A DNA stretch of 64,000 nt, taken from positions 1 to 64,000 of the forward strand of contig NZ_JAPNLJ010000023.1 of the NCBI RefSeq assembly GCF_026627445.1, in the 5' to 3' direction. The translations under genes and the position numbers were made by a program. This DNA comes from Streptomyces sp. H27-H1. Its GTDB lineage: Bacteria; Actinomycetota; Actinomycetes; Streptomycetales; Streptomycetaceae. The notes below the pieces were generated by a model, which was given only the letters and a program-made list of their open reading frames with translations, did not search any database and was not told the DNA's origin. Below are positions 8,238 through 16,804 of this stretch, piece after piece. The number at the start of each line of letters is the position of its first letter. Positions within the stretch are counted from its first letter, which is position 1.

Positions 8238-8762
8238 TCAGTGCAGCGGCAGCAGCAGGGTGATGTCGTCGCGGTCGTCGCCCGGGGCCACGCGGATGGC
8301 GGCGGGGACGCGGCCGACCTCCTTGTAGCCGCAGGACTCGTAGAAGCGTTCCAGGCCCGTGCCGCCGCGGCAGCCGAGTCGGATCGCCTCGATGCCCTCC
8401 ATCGTGCGGGCCGCGTCCGCGACGGCCTCCATCAGCGCGCGTCCGGCGCCCCGGCCGTGGAGGGCGGGGTCGACCATGACGGTGTAGACCCAGACCCAGT
8501 GCTTCTGCAGCCGGTGCTCATTGAGGGCGATGACCGCCGTGGCGCGCACCCGCCCGGCGGGGTCGCGGCCGACGAGCAGCCGGCTGCGGCCGTCGGCGGC
8601 CGCGGCGAGGTGCTTGTCCAGGTCGGGGCGGACGTCCTCGAGGGTGACGGGCGGTACGAAGCCCACCGAGCCGCCGGCGTTGGACACCTCGGTCCAGAGC
8701 TCGGCGAACTCCTCGACCAGGGCGGGGCCGACGACCGGATCGAAGGTGAAGGTAAGGGTCAT
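8238..8762 (-). CDS. GNAT-family N-acetyltransferase
   Basis: This 174-residue protein has one GNAT fold. The acetyl-CoA pyrophosphate-binding motif is visible in VDPALHGRGAGRALMEAV, followed by the family's LGCRGGTGLERFYESCGY strand-helix. The substrate cannot be told from the sequence. It lies between the DUF4229 gene and mqnE, all on the minus strand, but a hairpin separates it from mqnE, so it may be transcribed independently. Confidence 0.88.
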   Translation of the reverse strand: MTLTFTFDPVVGPALVEEFAELWTEVSNAGGSVGFVPPVTLEDVRPDLDKHLAAAADGRSRLLVGRDPAGRVRATAVIALNEHRLQKHWVWVYTVMVDPALHGRGAGRALMEAVADAARTMEGIEAIRLGCRGGTGLERFYESCGYKEVGRVPAAIRVAPGDDRDDITLLLPLH

Positions 8763-8800
8763 GAGGTCAGATTAGCCATTACCCGCCCTGGTAGGCAAAG

Positions 8801-8830
8801 GGCCCCGGCCCCCCGAAGGGGACCGGGGCC
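8801..8830 (-). terminator. Terminator downstream of mqnE
   Basis: A 13-base stem with one mismatch (8801-8813 with 8818-8830) and a cgaa tetraloop lies immediately after the mqnE stop codon. Confidence 0.75.
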
Positions 8831-8844
8831 ACAGCTGCCGGAGG

Positions 8845-10008
8845 TCAGACCCGCATCGCCTGGGGCGACTCGCGCAGCTCCGCGTCCGGGCCGGGGTACT
8901 CGCGGATGATCTCGTAGCGCGTATTGCGCTCGACCGGGCGGAAGCCGGCCTCACGGATCAGCTCGAGCAGGTCCTCGCGGCCCAGCTTGTTCGGGGTGCC
9001 GTAGTTGTCCGCGTCGTGCGTGATCTTGTACTCGACGACCGAGCCGTCCATGTCGTCCGCACCGTGCAGGAGGGCGAGCTGCGCCGTCTGCACACCGTGC
9101 ATCACCCAGAACACCTTGACGTGCGGGACGTTGTCGAAGAGCAGGCGGGAGACCGCGAAGGTCTTCAGCGCCTCGGCGCCCGTCGCCATCGTCGTACGCG
9201 CCTGGAGCTTGTTGCGTACCTTGCCGTCCTTCATGTCCACGAAGTCGTGCTGGTAGCGCAGCGGGATGAAGACCTGGAAACCGCCGGTCTCGTCCTGCAG
9301 TTCGCGCAGCCGCAGCACGTGGTCCACGCGGTGGCGCGGCTCCTCGATGTGCCCGTAGAGCATCGTCGCCGGGGTCTTGAGGCCCTTGGAGTGCGCCAGA
9401 CGGTGGATGCGCGACCAGTCTTCCCAGTGGGTGCGGTGGTCGACGATGTGCTGACGGACCTCCCAGTCGAAGATCTCGGCGCCGCCGCCGGTGAGCGATT
9501 CCAGACCGGCCTCGATCAGCTCGTCGAGGATGTCGGAGGCCGACATCCCGGAGATCGTCTCGAAGTGGTGGATCTCGGTCGCCGTGAACGCCTTCAGCGA
9601 GACGTTCGGCAGCGCCTCCTTCAGCGCGGAGAGCGAACGCGGGTAGTACCGCCACGGCAGGCTGGGGTGCAGCCCGTTGACGATGTGCAGCTCGGTGAGG
9701 TTCTCGTTCTCCATGGTCTTGGCCAGGCGAACGGCTTCCTCGATGCGCATCGTGTACGCGTCCTTCTCGCCCGGCTTGCGCTGGAACGAGCAGTACGCGC
9801 ACGAGGCCGTGCAGACGTTCGTCATGTTGAGGTGACGGTTGACGTTGAAGTGGACGACGTCGCCGTTCTTGCGCATCCGCACCTCGTGGGCGAGGCCGCC
9901 GAGCCAGGCCAGATCGTCCGACTCGTAGAGGGCGATGCCGTCCTCCCGGGTCAGCCGCTCGCCGGAGCGAACCTTCTCCTCCAGCTCACGCTTGAGCCCA
10001 GCGTCCAT
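8845..10008 (-). CDS. mqnE: Aminofutalosine synthase MqnE (radical SAM)
   Basis: The 387-residue radical SAM enzyme joins 3-[(1-carboxyvinyl)oxy]benzoate to SAM-derived adenosine to give aminofutalosine, the second step of the futalosine route to menaquinone. The iron-sulfur motif CX3CX2C is seen as CTASCAYC near residue 67, and the length and closing NTRYEIIREYP segment fit MqnE rather than MqnC. The ATG at 10008 follows GAGGAGAGG and is preferred over the upstream ATG at 10032. An AsnC-type regulator lies directly upstream, and the decarboxylase and prenyltransferase steps are encoded 1-7 kb away. Confidence 0.95.
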   Translation of the reverse strand: MDAGLKRELEEKVRSGERLTREDGIALYESDDLAWLGGLAHEVRMRKNGDVVHFNVNRHLNMTNVCTASCAYCSFQRKPGEKDAYTMRIEEAVRLAKTMENENLTELHIVNGLHPSLPWRYYPRSLSALKEALPNVSLKAFTATEIHHFETISGMSASDILDELIEAGLESLTGGGAEIFDWEVRQHIVDHRTHWEDWSRIHRLAHSKGLKTPATMLYGHIEEPRHRVDHVLRLRELQDETGGFQVFIPLRYQHDFVDMKDGKVRNKLQARTTMATGAEALKTFAVSRLLFDNVPHVKVFWVMHGVQTAQLALLHGADDMDGSVVEYKITHDADNYGTPNKLGREDLLELIREAGFRPVERNTRYEIIREYPGPDAELRESPQAMRV

Positions 10009-10086
10009 GCCGGTCCTCTCCTCTGTCCTCAAGTCCGCGCGGTACGTGTGCCCCGCAACCGCGCCCCAACCGTACTCTCAGCGCGC

Positions 10087-10542
10087 TCAGACCTCCTCGG
10101 GCAGGCCCCCGACCCGGTTCTCCCACTTGGTGGAGAGAACGATGGTGGTGCGCGTGCGCGAGACGCCCTTGGTGCCCGAGAGCCTGCGGATGATCTTCTC
10201 CAGACCGTCCACGTCGTTGGCCCGGGCCTTCAGCATGAAGGAGTCGTCGCCGGCGATGAACCAGCAGTCCTCGATCTCCGAGAGGTCGCGCAGCCGGCGG
10301 GCCACGTCCTCGTGGTCCGCCGCGTCGGACAGCGAGATACCGATCAGTGCCGTGACGCCGAGGCCGAGCGAGGCCGCGTCCACGTTCGCGCGGTAGCCAA
10401 TGATGACTCCGGCCGTCTCCAGCCGGTTGATCCGGTCGGTGACGCTGGGGCCGGAGAGGCCCACGAGCCGGCCCAGCTCCGCGTACGAGGCACGTCCGTT
10501 CTCACGAAGTGCCTGGATGAGCTGCTTGTCCACCGCGTCCAT
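10087..10542 (-). CDS. Lrp/AsnC-family transcriptional regulator
   Basis: The 151-residue protein has an N-terminal helix-turn-helix (about residues 4-60: YAELGRLVGLSGPSVTDRINRLE) and a C-terminal RAM ligand-sensing domain (from about 70, GVTALIGISL). The ATG at 10542 gives MDAVDKQLIQAL, the usual family N-terminus; an ATG at 10560 is an equally spaced alternative. It lies directly upstream of mqnE and divergent from a 44-residue conserved protein. It may control one or both, probably in response to an amino acid, but the effector is unknown. Confidence 0.9.
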   Translation of the reverse strand: MDAVDKQLIQALRENGRASYAELGRLVGLSGPSVTDRINRLETAGVIIGYRANVDAASLGLGVTALIGISLSDAADHEDVARRLRDLSEIEDCWFIAGDDSFMLKARANDVDGLEKIIRRLSGTKGVSRTRTTIVLSTKWENRVGGLPEEV

Positions 10543-10601
10543 ATACCTGGAGCCTTCCATTATTCGGCATTCCCTCAAGTTTACGTATAGAATCAAAGGC
10601 G

Positions 10602-10621
10602 CACAGGGTCGACACCCTGTG
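10602..10621. promoter_or_regulatory. Inverted repeat between asnC-type gene and small protein gene
   Basis: CACAGGGT and ACCCTGTG pair around a 4-base centre (cgac), making a 20-base symmetric site. It lies 60 bases upstream of the AsnC-type regulator and 53 bases upstream of the small divergent gene. An AT-rich tract with TATAGA (about 10586) adjoins it. It could be an autoregulatory operator or a 5' leader hairpin; the sequence alone does not decide. Confidence 0.45.
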
Positions 10622-10673
10622 AATCTTTCAACAGATCAAAGATGATCTGAACAATCTTCAGGAGTGGTTCACC

Positions 10674-10808
10674 GTGTACACGATCGAGATGGCCTACGCG
10701 CACATGCGACAGCTTCAGGAGCTGGCCAACCGATCCCGCACCGACCAGCCCGCCGCCGCACACCGCGTTGACAAGACCCGTAAGCCGGGGCGCCCCAAGA
10801 AGCGCTAA
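10674..10808 (+). CDS. Conserved 44-residue basic protein
   Basis: A short open frame starts at GTG 10674 with GGAG nine bases upstream and ends at TAA 10806-10808. The peptide begins MYTIEMAYAHMRQLQELANR, so it has a short amphipathic helix, and ends in the basic tail KTRKPGRPKKR, which resembles an AT-hook (GRP core). It faces the AsnC-type gene and overlaps the 3' end of ubiX by four bases. It is not obviously a shadow of another gene. Function is unknown; nucleic-acid contact through the tail is a guess. Confidence 0.75.
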   Translation: MYTIEMAYAHMRQLQELANRSRTDQPAAAHRVDKTRKPGRPKKR

Positions 10809-11509
10809 GCGTCACCGCTCGCCCCCCGGGCCCTCCCGGGAACGGGAGGGCGGGAGCCTCCGAGCTCCCCCTCCCACCTGCGGTACAGCCCGTGCGGCAC
10901 CCCTGCCGTGTCGAGCACCCGCCCCGCGACGAAGTCCACCAGATCCTGGATGTGCGTCGCACCCGCGTAGAACGCCGGAGAGGCGGGCAGCACCACGGCG
11001 CCCGCCTCGTCCAGGCTCACCAGATGCTTCAGCGTCTGCCCGCTCAGCGGGGTCTCCCGCACCACCACCACCAGTCGGCGCCGCTCCTTGAGCGTCACGC
11101 TCGCGACCCGCTGGAGCAGATCCTTCGACAGCCCTAGCGCCACCCCGGCCACGCAGGCCGTGGACGCGGGCACGATCAGCATCCCCAGAGCGGGATACGA
11201 GCCGCTGCTCGGCCCGGCCGCCAGGTCCCCGGCGCCCCAGTGGCGCACGCCGTCCAGATCCGGGCGCGCGAAAGTCGCGGGCTTGCCGTCGGCCCCCCGC
11301 TCCAGCCACTCCCCCAGATCCTCCCGCCAGTGCGCGTCGCGGAAGGCGATCCCCGTCTCGTCCAGCAGCGTCAGGCGCGAGGCCCGGCTCACCACCAGGT
11401 CCACGCTCTCGCCCGCCGCCAGCAACCCACGGATCACCGCGGCCGCGTACGGCGTCCCGGACGCCCCCGAAACCCCGACCACCCACGGGGTGCGCTTGCC
11501 CTCAGTCAT
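10805..11509 (-). CDS. ubiX: UbiX-family flavin prenyltransferase
   Basis: The 234-residue flavoprotein makes prenylated FMN, the cofactor of UbiD-type decarboxylases. Motifs visible are the FMN-binding VGVSGASGTPYA at the N-terminus, PASTACVAGVALG, and RRLVVVVRETPLS. Its likely client is the UbiD-family enzyme at 15230-16687 in the same menaquinone block. The C-terminal 20 or so residues (rich in Pro, Arg and Gly) are encoded across a terminator hairpin, and its stop codon overlaps the convergent 44-residue gene. The ATG at 11509 sits unusually close to its GGAGG site, so the exact start is a little uncertain. Confidence 0.92.
   Translation of the reverse strand: MTEGKRTPWVVGVSGASGTPYAAAVIRGLLAAGESVDLVVSRASRLTLLDETGIAFRDAHWREDLGEWLERGADGKPATFARPDLDGVRHWGAGDLAAGPSSGSYPALGMLIVPASTACVAGVALGLSKDLLQRVASVTLKERRRLVVVVRETPLSGQTLKHLVSLDEAGAVVLPASPAFYAGATHIQDLVDFVAGRVLDTAGVPHGLYRRWEGELGGSRPPVPGRARGASGDA
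10831..10850 (-). terminator. Hairpin inside the ubiX 3' end
   Basis: CCCTCCCG and CGGGAGGG pair around ggaa. The hairpin lies within the last codons of ubiX and just past the convergent small gene, so it may stop both transcripts. Confidence 0.6.
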
Positions 11510-11601
11510 ACCTCCGAGACTATCCGGCCACCGCGGACGGGCACTGGCTAAGGTGTCCGCACGTTCAAGGGGTGGACACGGCGGAGCGGGGGCGGGGCGT
11601 C

Positions 11602-12237
11602 ATGAGCGGAAGCGGAACGCGCGGAAGCGGGATGCGCGGGAGCGGTGCGCGCGCGGGCGACTGGACCCGCACCGGCCGCGTCAAAGCCTCCGCGCAGCTG
11701 ATGCTCGGCTGGGTCGCCCTGCTCTGGCTGATCGAAGCCGTCGACCACATCACGGGCCACGCCCTGGACGCCTACGGGATCACCGCGCGGGAGGCCGACA
11801 GCCTGACCGCGATACCCCTGGCGCCGTTCCTCCACTTCGGCTTCGGCCACGTGGCGTCCAACACCGTCCCGCTCCTGATGCTGGGCTTCGTCACCGCACT
11901 GAGCGGCATCGGCCGCTTCCTGGCCGTCTGCGCGGCGATCATCCTGGCCGACGGGTTCGCCGTCTGGCTGATCTCCCCGCCCCACAGCATCACCGCGGGC
12001 GCCTCCGGCCTGATCTTCGGCCTCTTCGGCTACCTGCTGATCCGCGGCTTCGTGGAGCGCAGCCCGCTGGGCGTCGCGGTGGCCGTCGTCATCGCGGCCG
12101 TCTGGGGCACGACCTTCCTGGCCGGAGCCCTCCCCACGGACTCGATGGTCAGCTGGCAGGCCCACCTCTTCGGCCTCCTGGCCGGCGCGAGCGTGGCCCT
12201 GCTGACCCGGCCGCGCCCTGAGGTGGCGGCGGTCTAG
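11602..12237 (+). CDS. Rhomboid-family intramembrane serine protease
   Basis: The 211-residue membrane protein has six predicted helices after a short basic N-terminus. Rhomboid hallmarks are HFGFGHVASNTVPLL (conserved His/Asn helix), the catalytic serine in ITAGASGLIFG, and the catalytic histidine in the last helix, WQAHLFGLLAG. It would cleave membrane protein segments in the cytoplasmic membrane; the substrate is unknown. The ATG at 11602 is chosen, and an in-frame GTG lies at 11572. A hairpin overlaps its stop codon. Confidence 0.88.
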   Translation: MSGSGTRGSGMRGSGARAGDWTRTGRVKASAQLMLGWVALLWLIEAVDHITGHALDAYGITAREADSLTAIPLAPFLHFGFGHVASNTVPLLMLGFVTALSGIGRFLAVCAAIILADGFAVWLISPPHSITAGASGLIFGLFGYLLIRGFVERSPLGVAVAVVIAAVWGTTFLAGALPTDSMVSWQAHLFGLLAGASVALLTRPRPEVAAV

Positions 12238-12272
12238 TGCGGTGCCCGGCACGGGGCGCCGGTCACCGCACT
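12236..12272. terminator. Terminator after rhomboid gene
   Basis: AGTGCGGTG (12236-12244) pairs perfectly with CACCGCACT (12264-12272), with an inner CCGGC/GCCGG extension. It overlaps the rhomboid stop codon and faces the convergent membrane-protein gene at 12292. Confidence 0.7.
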
Positions 12273-12291
12273 CACCGGGCGGCCGGGCGGA

Positions 12292-13746
12292 TCACACCGG
12301 GCCGAGCTCCGGGTCCCGGGTCTCGCGGATTTCCCAGCGGCCCGGCCTGCGGTCGTGCTCCGCCGAGAGCCGCGACCGGAGCGCCCAGGCCGCCAGGGGC
12401 ACGGCCCCGGCGAGCAGGGACGCCGCCAGCGCGGCGCCCCAGGACATCGGGACGGCCAGCACGAGGACCGCCAGCGCGTAGGAGAGAAGCAGGCCGCCGA
12501 GCCAGGGCCAGTGGGCCCTGGGCACCACGGTGGTGGGCGCGGGCAGGAGCGCCGTACGGCGCTGCGGGTCGGGCCGCACGGGGGGCGCGGAAGCGAGGAC
12601 CCGCTCGAAGTCCTCCCGGTCCATCGTCAGCCAGGCCACCTCCCCCTCGTCCGTGACGAAGACGACCGGCTGCCCGTCCCTGATGAACCGCCAGTTCCGG
12701 GCCCCCAACAGCCAGCCCGGCCGTTCCCTCAGACGCGCCGCGAGCAGGGCGAGCCCGTCGGGCGCCGTGTCCCCGCCGCCGGCCAGTACCTCGGAGCCGT
12801 CCTCCAGCGTGAAGCACAGTCTGCGGTCCGAGGTGACGCGGACCGTGCCGTTCACGGTCCCGAACGAGGTGTGGTCCGTACGCCGGGCCGCGGTGATCCG
12901 CGCCCGCACGGCGGGCAGCGCCTCCCCGTCGGCCGCGTCGGCGCGCAGCCTCCGGGCGGCCTGGTCTGCCCGCCCCCAGGTGGCCACCATCCAGACGATC
13001 AGCAGGATTGCTCCGGGAACGAGGGCAATTTGGGGCACGAGGTTCGGCGTGGTGAGCGCGAGCACGGAGTCCGCCTCCTCGTACCGGTCGAGGTGGACCT
13101 TCGTGTCGACGACACCGCCGAGATCGGGCCGGGTCGGGGCGTACAGCACCTGAACCGGTTTGCCGGGAGGCCCGGTGACTTCCCTCATCGTCCGGCCCAT
13201 TTCGTGCACCTGATCCAAGTCCCACCGGCGCCCGAAGTGTCCGTTCACCACCTCGACGGACCCTTTGCCGGCAAGTTCGACCGTCACGTCACCGCTGTAG
13301 TACGGGACCTTGGGATCTTCCTTCGCCAGTCGACGGGCGAAGACGATCCTGCCCTCGGCCACCTCGGCGCCGGCCTTCTGTATCGCCGCGATCCGTTTCA
13401 GGTCCGCGCCGTCCGGCCTGAGCGCCAGCTCGGTCACCACGGCCAGGGCGGGCAGGATCACGGCCACGCCCAGCAGCCACGGCATGAGGAGGCGCAACCT
13501 CCGCCGCGGCAGCCGCGCGGGCGGCGGCGGCACCGGCTCGATCTGCCGGGGTGGCGCGAGGCGCAACGGCCGGGAGCCCGACCACACCCACCCGGCGCCC
13601 AGCACCAGGGCCACGCCCCCGATCACGATCACGTCCGTCCGGTACACCGACATGCCCGCGCTCAACAGCAGCCGCCATGACGCGAGCCCCGCGCACAGCA
13701 GTGCGCCCCCAGCCCAGAGCCTGGCGGACCAGGCGTTTCTCCCCAT
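12292..13746 (-). CDS. Multi-span membrane protein of unknown function
   Basis: The 484-residue protein has two hydrophobic helices near the N-terminus (about 10-55), a third at about 88-110, a soluble stretch of roughly 130 residues, a helix near 240-258, a second soluble domain (about 270-410), and two closing helices (about 415-460). No catalytic motif was recognised. The soluble parts (for example VPYYSGDVTVELAGKG) look like extracytoplasmic beta-rich domains similar to DUF3592-type proteins, but this is a weak resemblance. The start at 13746 is a plain ATG. It is convergent with the rhomboid gene. Confidence 0.75.
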   Translation of the reverse strand: MGRNAWSARLWAGGALLCAGLASWRLLLSAGMSVYRTDVIVIGGVALVLGAGWVWSGSRPLRLAPPRQIEPVPPPPARLPRRRLRLLMPWLLGVAVILPALAVVTELALRPDGADLKRIAAIQKAGAEVAEGRIVFARRLAKEDPKVPYYSGDVTVELAGKGSVEVVNGHFGRRWDLDQVHEMGRTMREVTGPPGKPVQVLYAPTRPDLGGVVDTKVHLDRYEEADSVLALTTPNLVPQIALVPGAILLIVWMVATWGRADQAARRLRADAADGEALPAVRARITAARRTDHTSFGTVNGTVRVTSDRRLCFTLEDGSEVLAGGGDTAPDGLALLAARLRERPGWLLGARNWRFIRDGQPVVFVTDEGEVAWLTMDREDFERVLASAPPVRPDPQRRTALLPAPTTVVPRAHWPWLGGLLLSYALAVLVLAVPMSWGAALAASLLAGAVPLAAWALRSRLSAEHDRRPGRWEIRETRDPELGPV

Positions 13747-13845
13747 GGCTCAGGACACTATCAACGCCCTTGCGCAGGGCGGCCGGTGGCCGATTCGGCC
13801 AGGAGGCCGGCCCCTTGCCGCCACCGCTGCCGCCGGGGCTCCGAC

Positions 13846-14769
13846 CTACAGCGACAGCCCCCGGACGATCAGGTCCGCCAGGGCGCACACGAAGAGCGCC
13901 ATGCCGATGAAGCCGTTCACCTGGAAGAAGGCGCGGTTCAGGCGGGAGAGGTCGTGCGGCGTGACGATGGAGTGTTCGTAGAGGAAGGCGCCTACGACGA
14001 TCAGCAGGCCGAACCAGAACAGCGGGCCGGCGTCCGTCGCGACGGCGTACCAGGCCAGCAGGGCCGTGGTGACGACGTGCGCGCCGCGCGCGCCCCACAG
14101 GGCGGCCGGGATGCCGAAGCGGGCCGGGACGGACTTGACGCCCTCGGCGCGGTCGGCGGCCACGTCCTGGCAGCCGAAGATCAGGTCGAAGCCGCCGATC
14201 CACACGCCCACCGCGAGGCCGAGGATCACCGCGTGCCAGGACCATTCGCCGGTGATCGCGATCCAGGCCCCGATCGGGCCCATCGCCTGGGCGACGCCGA
14301 GGATGGCGTGCGGGAAGTTCGTGAACCGCTTCCCGTACGGGTACACCACCATCGGTACGACGGCGATCGGCGCGAGCATCAGGCAGAGCGGGTTCAGCAG
14401 CGCCGCCGCCCCGAGGAACACGGCGAGGGCGATTCCGGCCCCGGTCCAGGCGGAGCGGACCGAGACGGCGCCCGTGACCAGCTCCCGCCCGGCGGTCCGC
14501 GGGTTCCGTGCGTCGATCTCCCGGTCGATGATGCGGTTGGCCGCCATCGCGAAGGTCCGCAGCCCCACCATGCAGATGGTGACGAGGAGCAGCTTGCCCC
14601 AGTGCATCCGCTCGTCGAGCGTGAACATGGCGGTGAGCGCGGCGATGTAGGCGAAGGGCAGCGCGAAGACCGAGTGCTCGATCATCACGAGCCTCAGGAA
14701 GGCCTTGACCTTGCCGGTGGCCTGCGGCGCGGGCCCGGATCCGAGGACTCCTTCGGCTGCGGATGTCAT
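13846..14769 (-). CDS. mqnP: Menaquinone biosynthesis prenyltransferase MqnP (UbiA family)
   Basis: The 307-residue integral membrane enzyme attaches the polyprenyl chain to the dihydroxynaphthoate-type intermediate of the futalosine pathway. The two aspartate-rich motifs of UbiA enzymes are seen: NRIIDREIDARNPRTAGR and the later DLIFGCQDVAADRAEGVKS. About eight to nine membrane helices are predicted. The ATG at 14769 overlaps the stop of the upstream small gene (ATGA), so the longer open frame is ignored. The order ubiD, small protein, mqnP on one strand indicates a single operon. Confidence 0.93.
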   Translation of the reverse strand: MTSAAEGVLGSGPAPQATGKVKAFLRLVMIEHSVFALPFAYIAALTAMFTLDERMHWGKLLLVTICMVGLRTFAMAANRIIDREIDARNPRTAGRELVTGAVSVRSAWTGAGIALAVFLGAAALLNPLCLMLAPIAVVPMVVYPYGKRFTNFPHAILGVAQAMGPIGAWIAITGEWSWHAVILGLAVGVWIGGFDLIFGCQDVAADRAEGVKSVPARFGIPAALWGARGAHVVTTALLAWYAVATDAGPLFWFGLLIVVGAFLYEHSIVTPHDLSRLNRAFFQVNGFIGMALFVCALADLIVRGLSL

Positions 14770-15233
14770 ACGAGGGTGCTCCGGAAGTCTTCGAGGTCGG
14801 CCAGCAGCTCCGCGGTGGAGAGCGTGCCGAGGTCCAGGGTCCGGGGGCCGGCGTCGTGCCCCTCCGTCGGGGTGACGTGGGCGGAGATCAGCCAGGCGTC
14901 GCCGGAAGGGCGGGCGTCCAGGCGCAGGAAGTTCCCGGCCTCGGCGGTGAACGGCTCGGCCGCCGCCAGGGCGCGCTGGAGCTGCTCGGCGAAATCGTCC
15001 GCCTCGGTGTCCCGCGCGCCGGGCAGCTCGAACCCGTCGCCCTCGCCGTTCTCGTCCAGCATCAGCGCCCAGACGTTCCCGGGTCCCGCGAACTCCTCTG
15101 GGCTGACGCCCGCATCCGCGGCGGCCTCCCGGACGCCCGGGTCCGCCGGGTCCAGGCGCGGGCGCACCAGGGCCACGTAGACGGTGTCGGTGCCGATGAA
15201 GAGGGCCGGGCCCTCCATGCCGATGGGGCTCAC
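14766..15233 (-). CDS. Conserved small protein of the menaquinone operon
   Basis: The 155-residue acidic soluble protein has no recognised catalytic motif. Its GTG start overlaps the stop of the UbiD-family gene (GTGA) and its stop overlaps the mqnP start (ATGA), so it is translated in a tightly coupled three-gene operon. The sequence looks globular (strands such as ALFIGTDTVYVALVRPRL and NFLRLDARPSGDAWLISAHV). The conserved position implies a helper role in menaquinone synthesis, but no function is established. The ATG at residue 6 is an alternative start. Confidence 0.78.
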   Translation of the reverse strand: MSPIGMEGPALFIGTDTVYVALVRPRLDPADPGVREAAADAGVSPEEFAGPGNVWALMLDENGEGDGFELPGARDTEADDFAEQLQRALAAAEPFTAEAGNFLRLDARPSGDAWLISAHVTPTEGHDAGPRTLDLGTLSTAELLADLEDFRSTLV

Positions 15234-16687
15234 AGGCCGTACTCCTTCCAGCGCCGGTCCACCAGCGCCGCCGTGTCCGGGTCGGACTCGACCATGTCAG
15301 GCCAGCCGCCGTCCCGGGTGTAACCCTCCGTCGGCAGCTTCTTCGTGGCGTCGATACCCGCCTTGCCACCCCAGAACTGCTGGTAGGAGGCGTGGTCCAG
15401 GTGGTCGACGGGGCCCTCGACCACGGTGAGGTCGCGGGCGTAGTCGGTGTTGCCGAGGGCCCGCCAGGAGACCTCGTGGAGGTCGTGGACGTCGCAGTCC
15501 TTGTCCACCACGATGATCAGCTTGGTCAGCGACATCATGTGCGCACCCCAGATGGCGTGCATGACCTTCTGCGCGTGCTTCGGGTACTTCTTGTCGATCG
15601 AGACGATCGCGCAGTTGTGGAAGCCGCCCGACTCGGGGAGGTGGTAGTCGACGATGTCCGGGACGATGATCTTGAGGAGCGGCAGGAAGAACCGCTCCGT
15701 CGCGCGGCCCAGCGGGCCGTCCTCCGTCGGCGGCCGGCCGACCACGATCGACTGGATCAGCGGACGCTTCCGCATCGTCACGCAGTCGATCTTCAGCGCG
15801 GGGAAGGGCTCCTGCGGGGTGTAGAAGCCGGTGTGGTCGCCGAACGGCCCCTCCGGCAGCGTCTCCCCCGGCTCCAGCCAGCCCTCGATGACCACCTCGG
15901 CATGGGCCGGGACCTGGAGCGGGACCGTCTTGCAGTCCACCATCTCGATCCGCTTGCCCGCCACGAACCCGGCGAAGAGGTACTCGTCGATGTCCCCCGG
16001 CAGCGGCGCGGTCGACGCGTACGTCACGGCCGGCGGGCAGCCGAAGGCGATCGCGACCGGCAGCCGCTCACCGCGCGCGGCGGCGACCGCGTAGTGGTTG
16101 CGGCTGTCCTTGTGGATCTGCCAGTGCATGCCGATGGTGCGCTTGTCGTGGCGCTGGAGGCGGTACAGGCCGAGGTTGCGCACGCCCGTCTCCGGGTGCT
16201 TGGTGTGCGTCAGGCCGAGGTTGAAGAAGGACCCGCCGTCCTTGGGCCAGGTGAAGAGGGCCGGCAGCTGGTCCAGGTCCACGTCGTCGCCGGTGAGGAC
16301 GACCTCCTGGACGGGCGCGGAATCGCCCTTCACCTTCTTCGGCGGCACGTGCACCATCGAGCCGAGCTTGCCGAAGGCCTCGCGGACGCCGATGAAGCCC
16401 TGCGGCAGCTCCGGCTTGAGCAGGCCGCCGATCTTCTCGCTGATCTCGGCGTACGACTTCAGCCCGAGGGCCTTCAGCAGTCGCCGGTCGGTCCCGAAGA
16501 CGTTCATGGCCAGCGGCATCGCCGAGCCCTTGACGTTCTCGAAGAGCAGCGCGGGTCCGCCCGCCTTGTTCACTCTGTCGACGATCTCCCCGACCTCTAG
16601 GTACGGGTCCACTTCGGCCTTGATGCGCTTGAGGTCGCCCTCCCGCTCAAGGGCCCGGAGCAGCGAGCGGAGATCGTCGTAAGCCAT
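15230..16687 (-). CDS. mqnL: UbiD-family menaquinone biosynthesis decarboxylase (MqnL-type)
   Basis: The 485-residue decarboxylase uses prenylated FMN to remove the carboxylate from the naphthoate intermediate of the futalosine pathway. UbiD features include MHWQIHKDSRNHYA near the middle, the active-site segment LPEGPFGDHTGFYTPQEPFP with its conserved Glu and Asp, and IVVDKDCDVHDLHEV. Length is typical. The ATG at 16687 gives MAYDDLRSLLRALE; the longer open frame is not coding. Its cofactor would come from the UbiX-family protein encoded 4 kb away. Confidence 0.93.
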   Translation of the reverse strand: MAYDDLRSLLRALEREGDLKRIKAEVDPYLEVGEIVDRVNKAGGPALLFENVKGSAMPLAMNVFGTDRRLLKALGLKSYAEISEKIGGLLKPELPQGFIGVREAFGKLGSMVHVPPKKVKGDSAPVQEVVLTGDDVDLDQLPALFTWPKDGGSFFNLGLTHTKHPETGVRNLGLYRLQRHDKRTIGMHWQIHKDSRNHYAVAAARGERLPVAIAFGCPPAVTYASTAPLPGDIDEYLFAGFVAGKRIEMVDCKTVPLQVPAHAEVVIEGWLEPGETLPEGPFGDHTGFYTPQEPFPALKIDCVTMRKRPLIQSIVVGRPPTEDGPLGRATERFFLPLLKIIVPDIVDYHLPESGGFHNCAIVSIDKKYPKHAQKVMHAIWGAHMMSLTKLIIVVDKDCDVHDLHEVSWRALGNTDYARDLTVVEGPVDHLDHASYQQFWGGKAGIDATKKLPTEGYTRDGGWPDMVESDPDTAALVDRRWKEYGL

Positions 16688-16804
16688 GGGGGCAATTGTG
16701 GCATCCCCGCTCAGAGCCCGAACCGCGGCGGGGCCTCTACCCTGGAAGAGTCCACGGCGGACCTGCCCGGTCCGCACCGTTCTTCTGGGGGTCGGTCCCA
16801 CACC

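Noticed and set aside
13846..15369. A 507-residue protein including MqnP
   Set aside because: The N-terminal 200 residues are out-of-frame reading of the upstream genes; MqnP starts at 14769 with an ATGA overlap.
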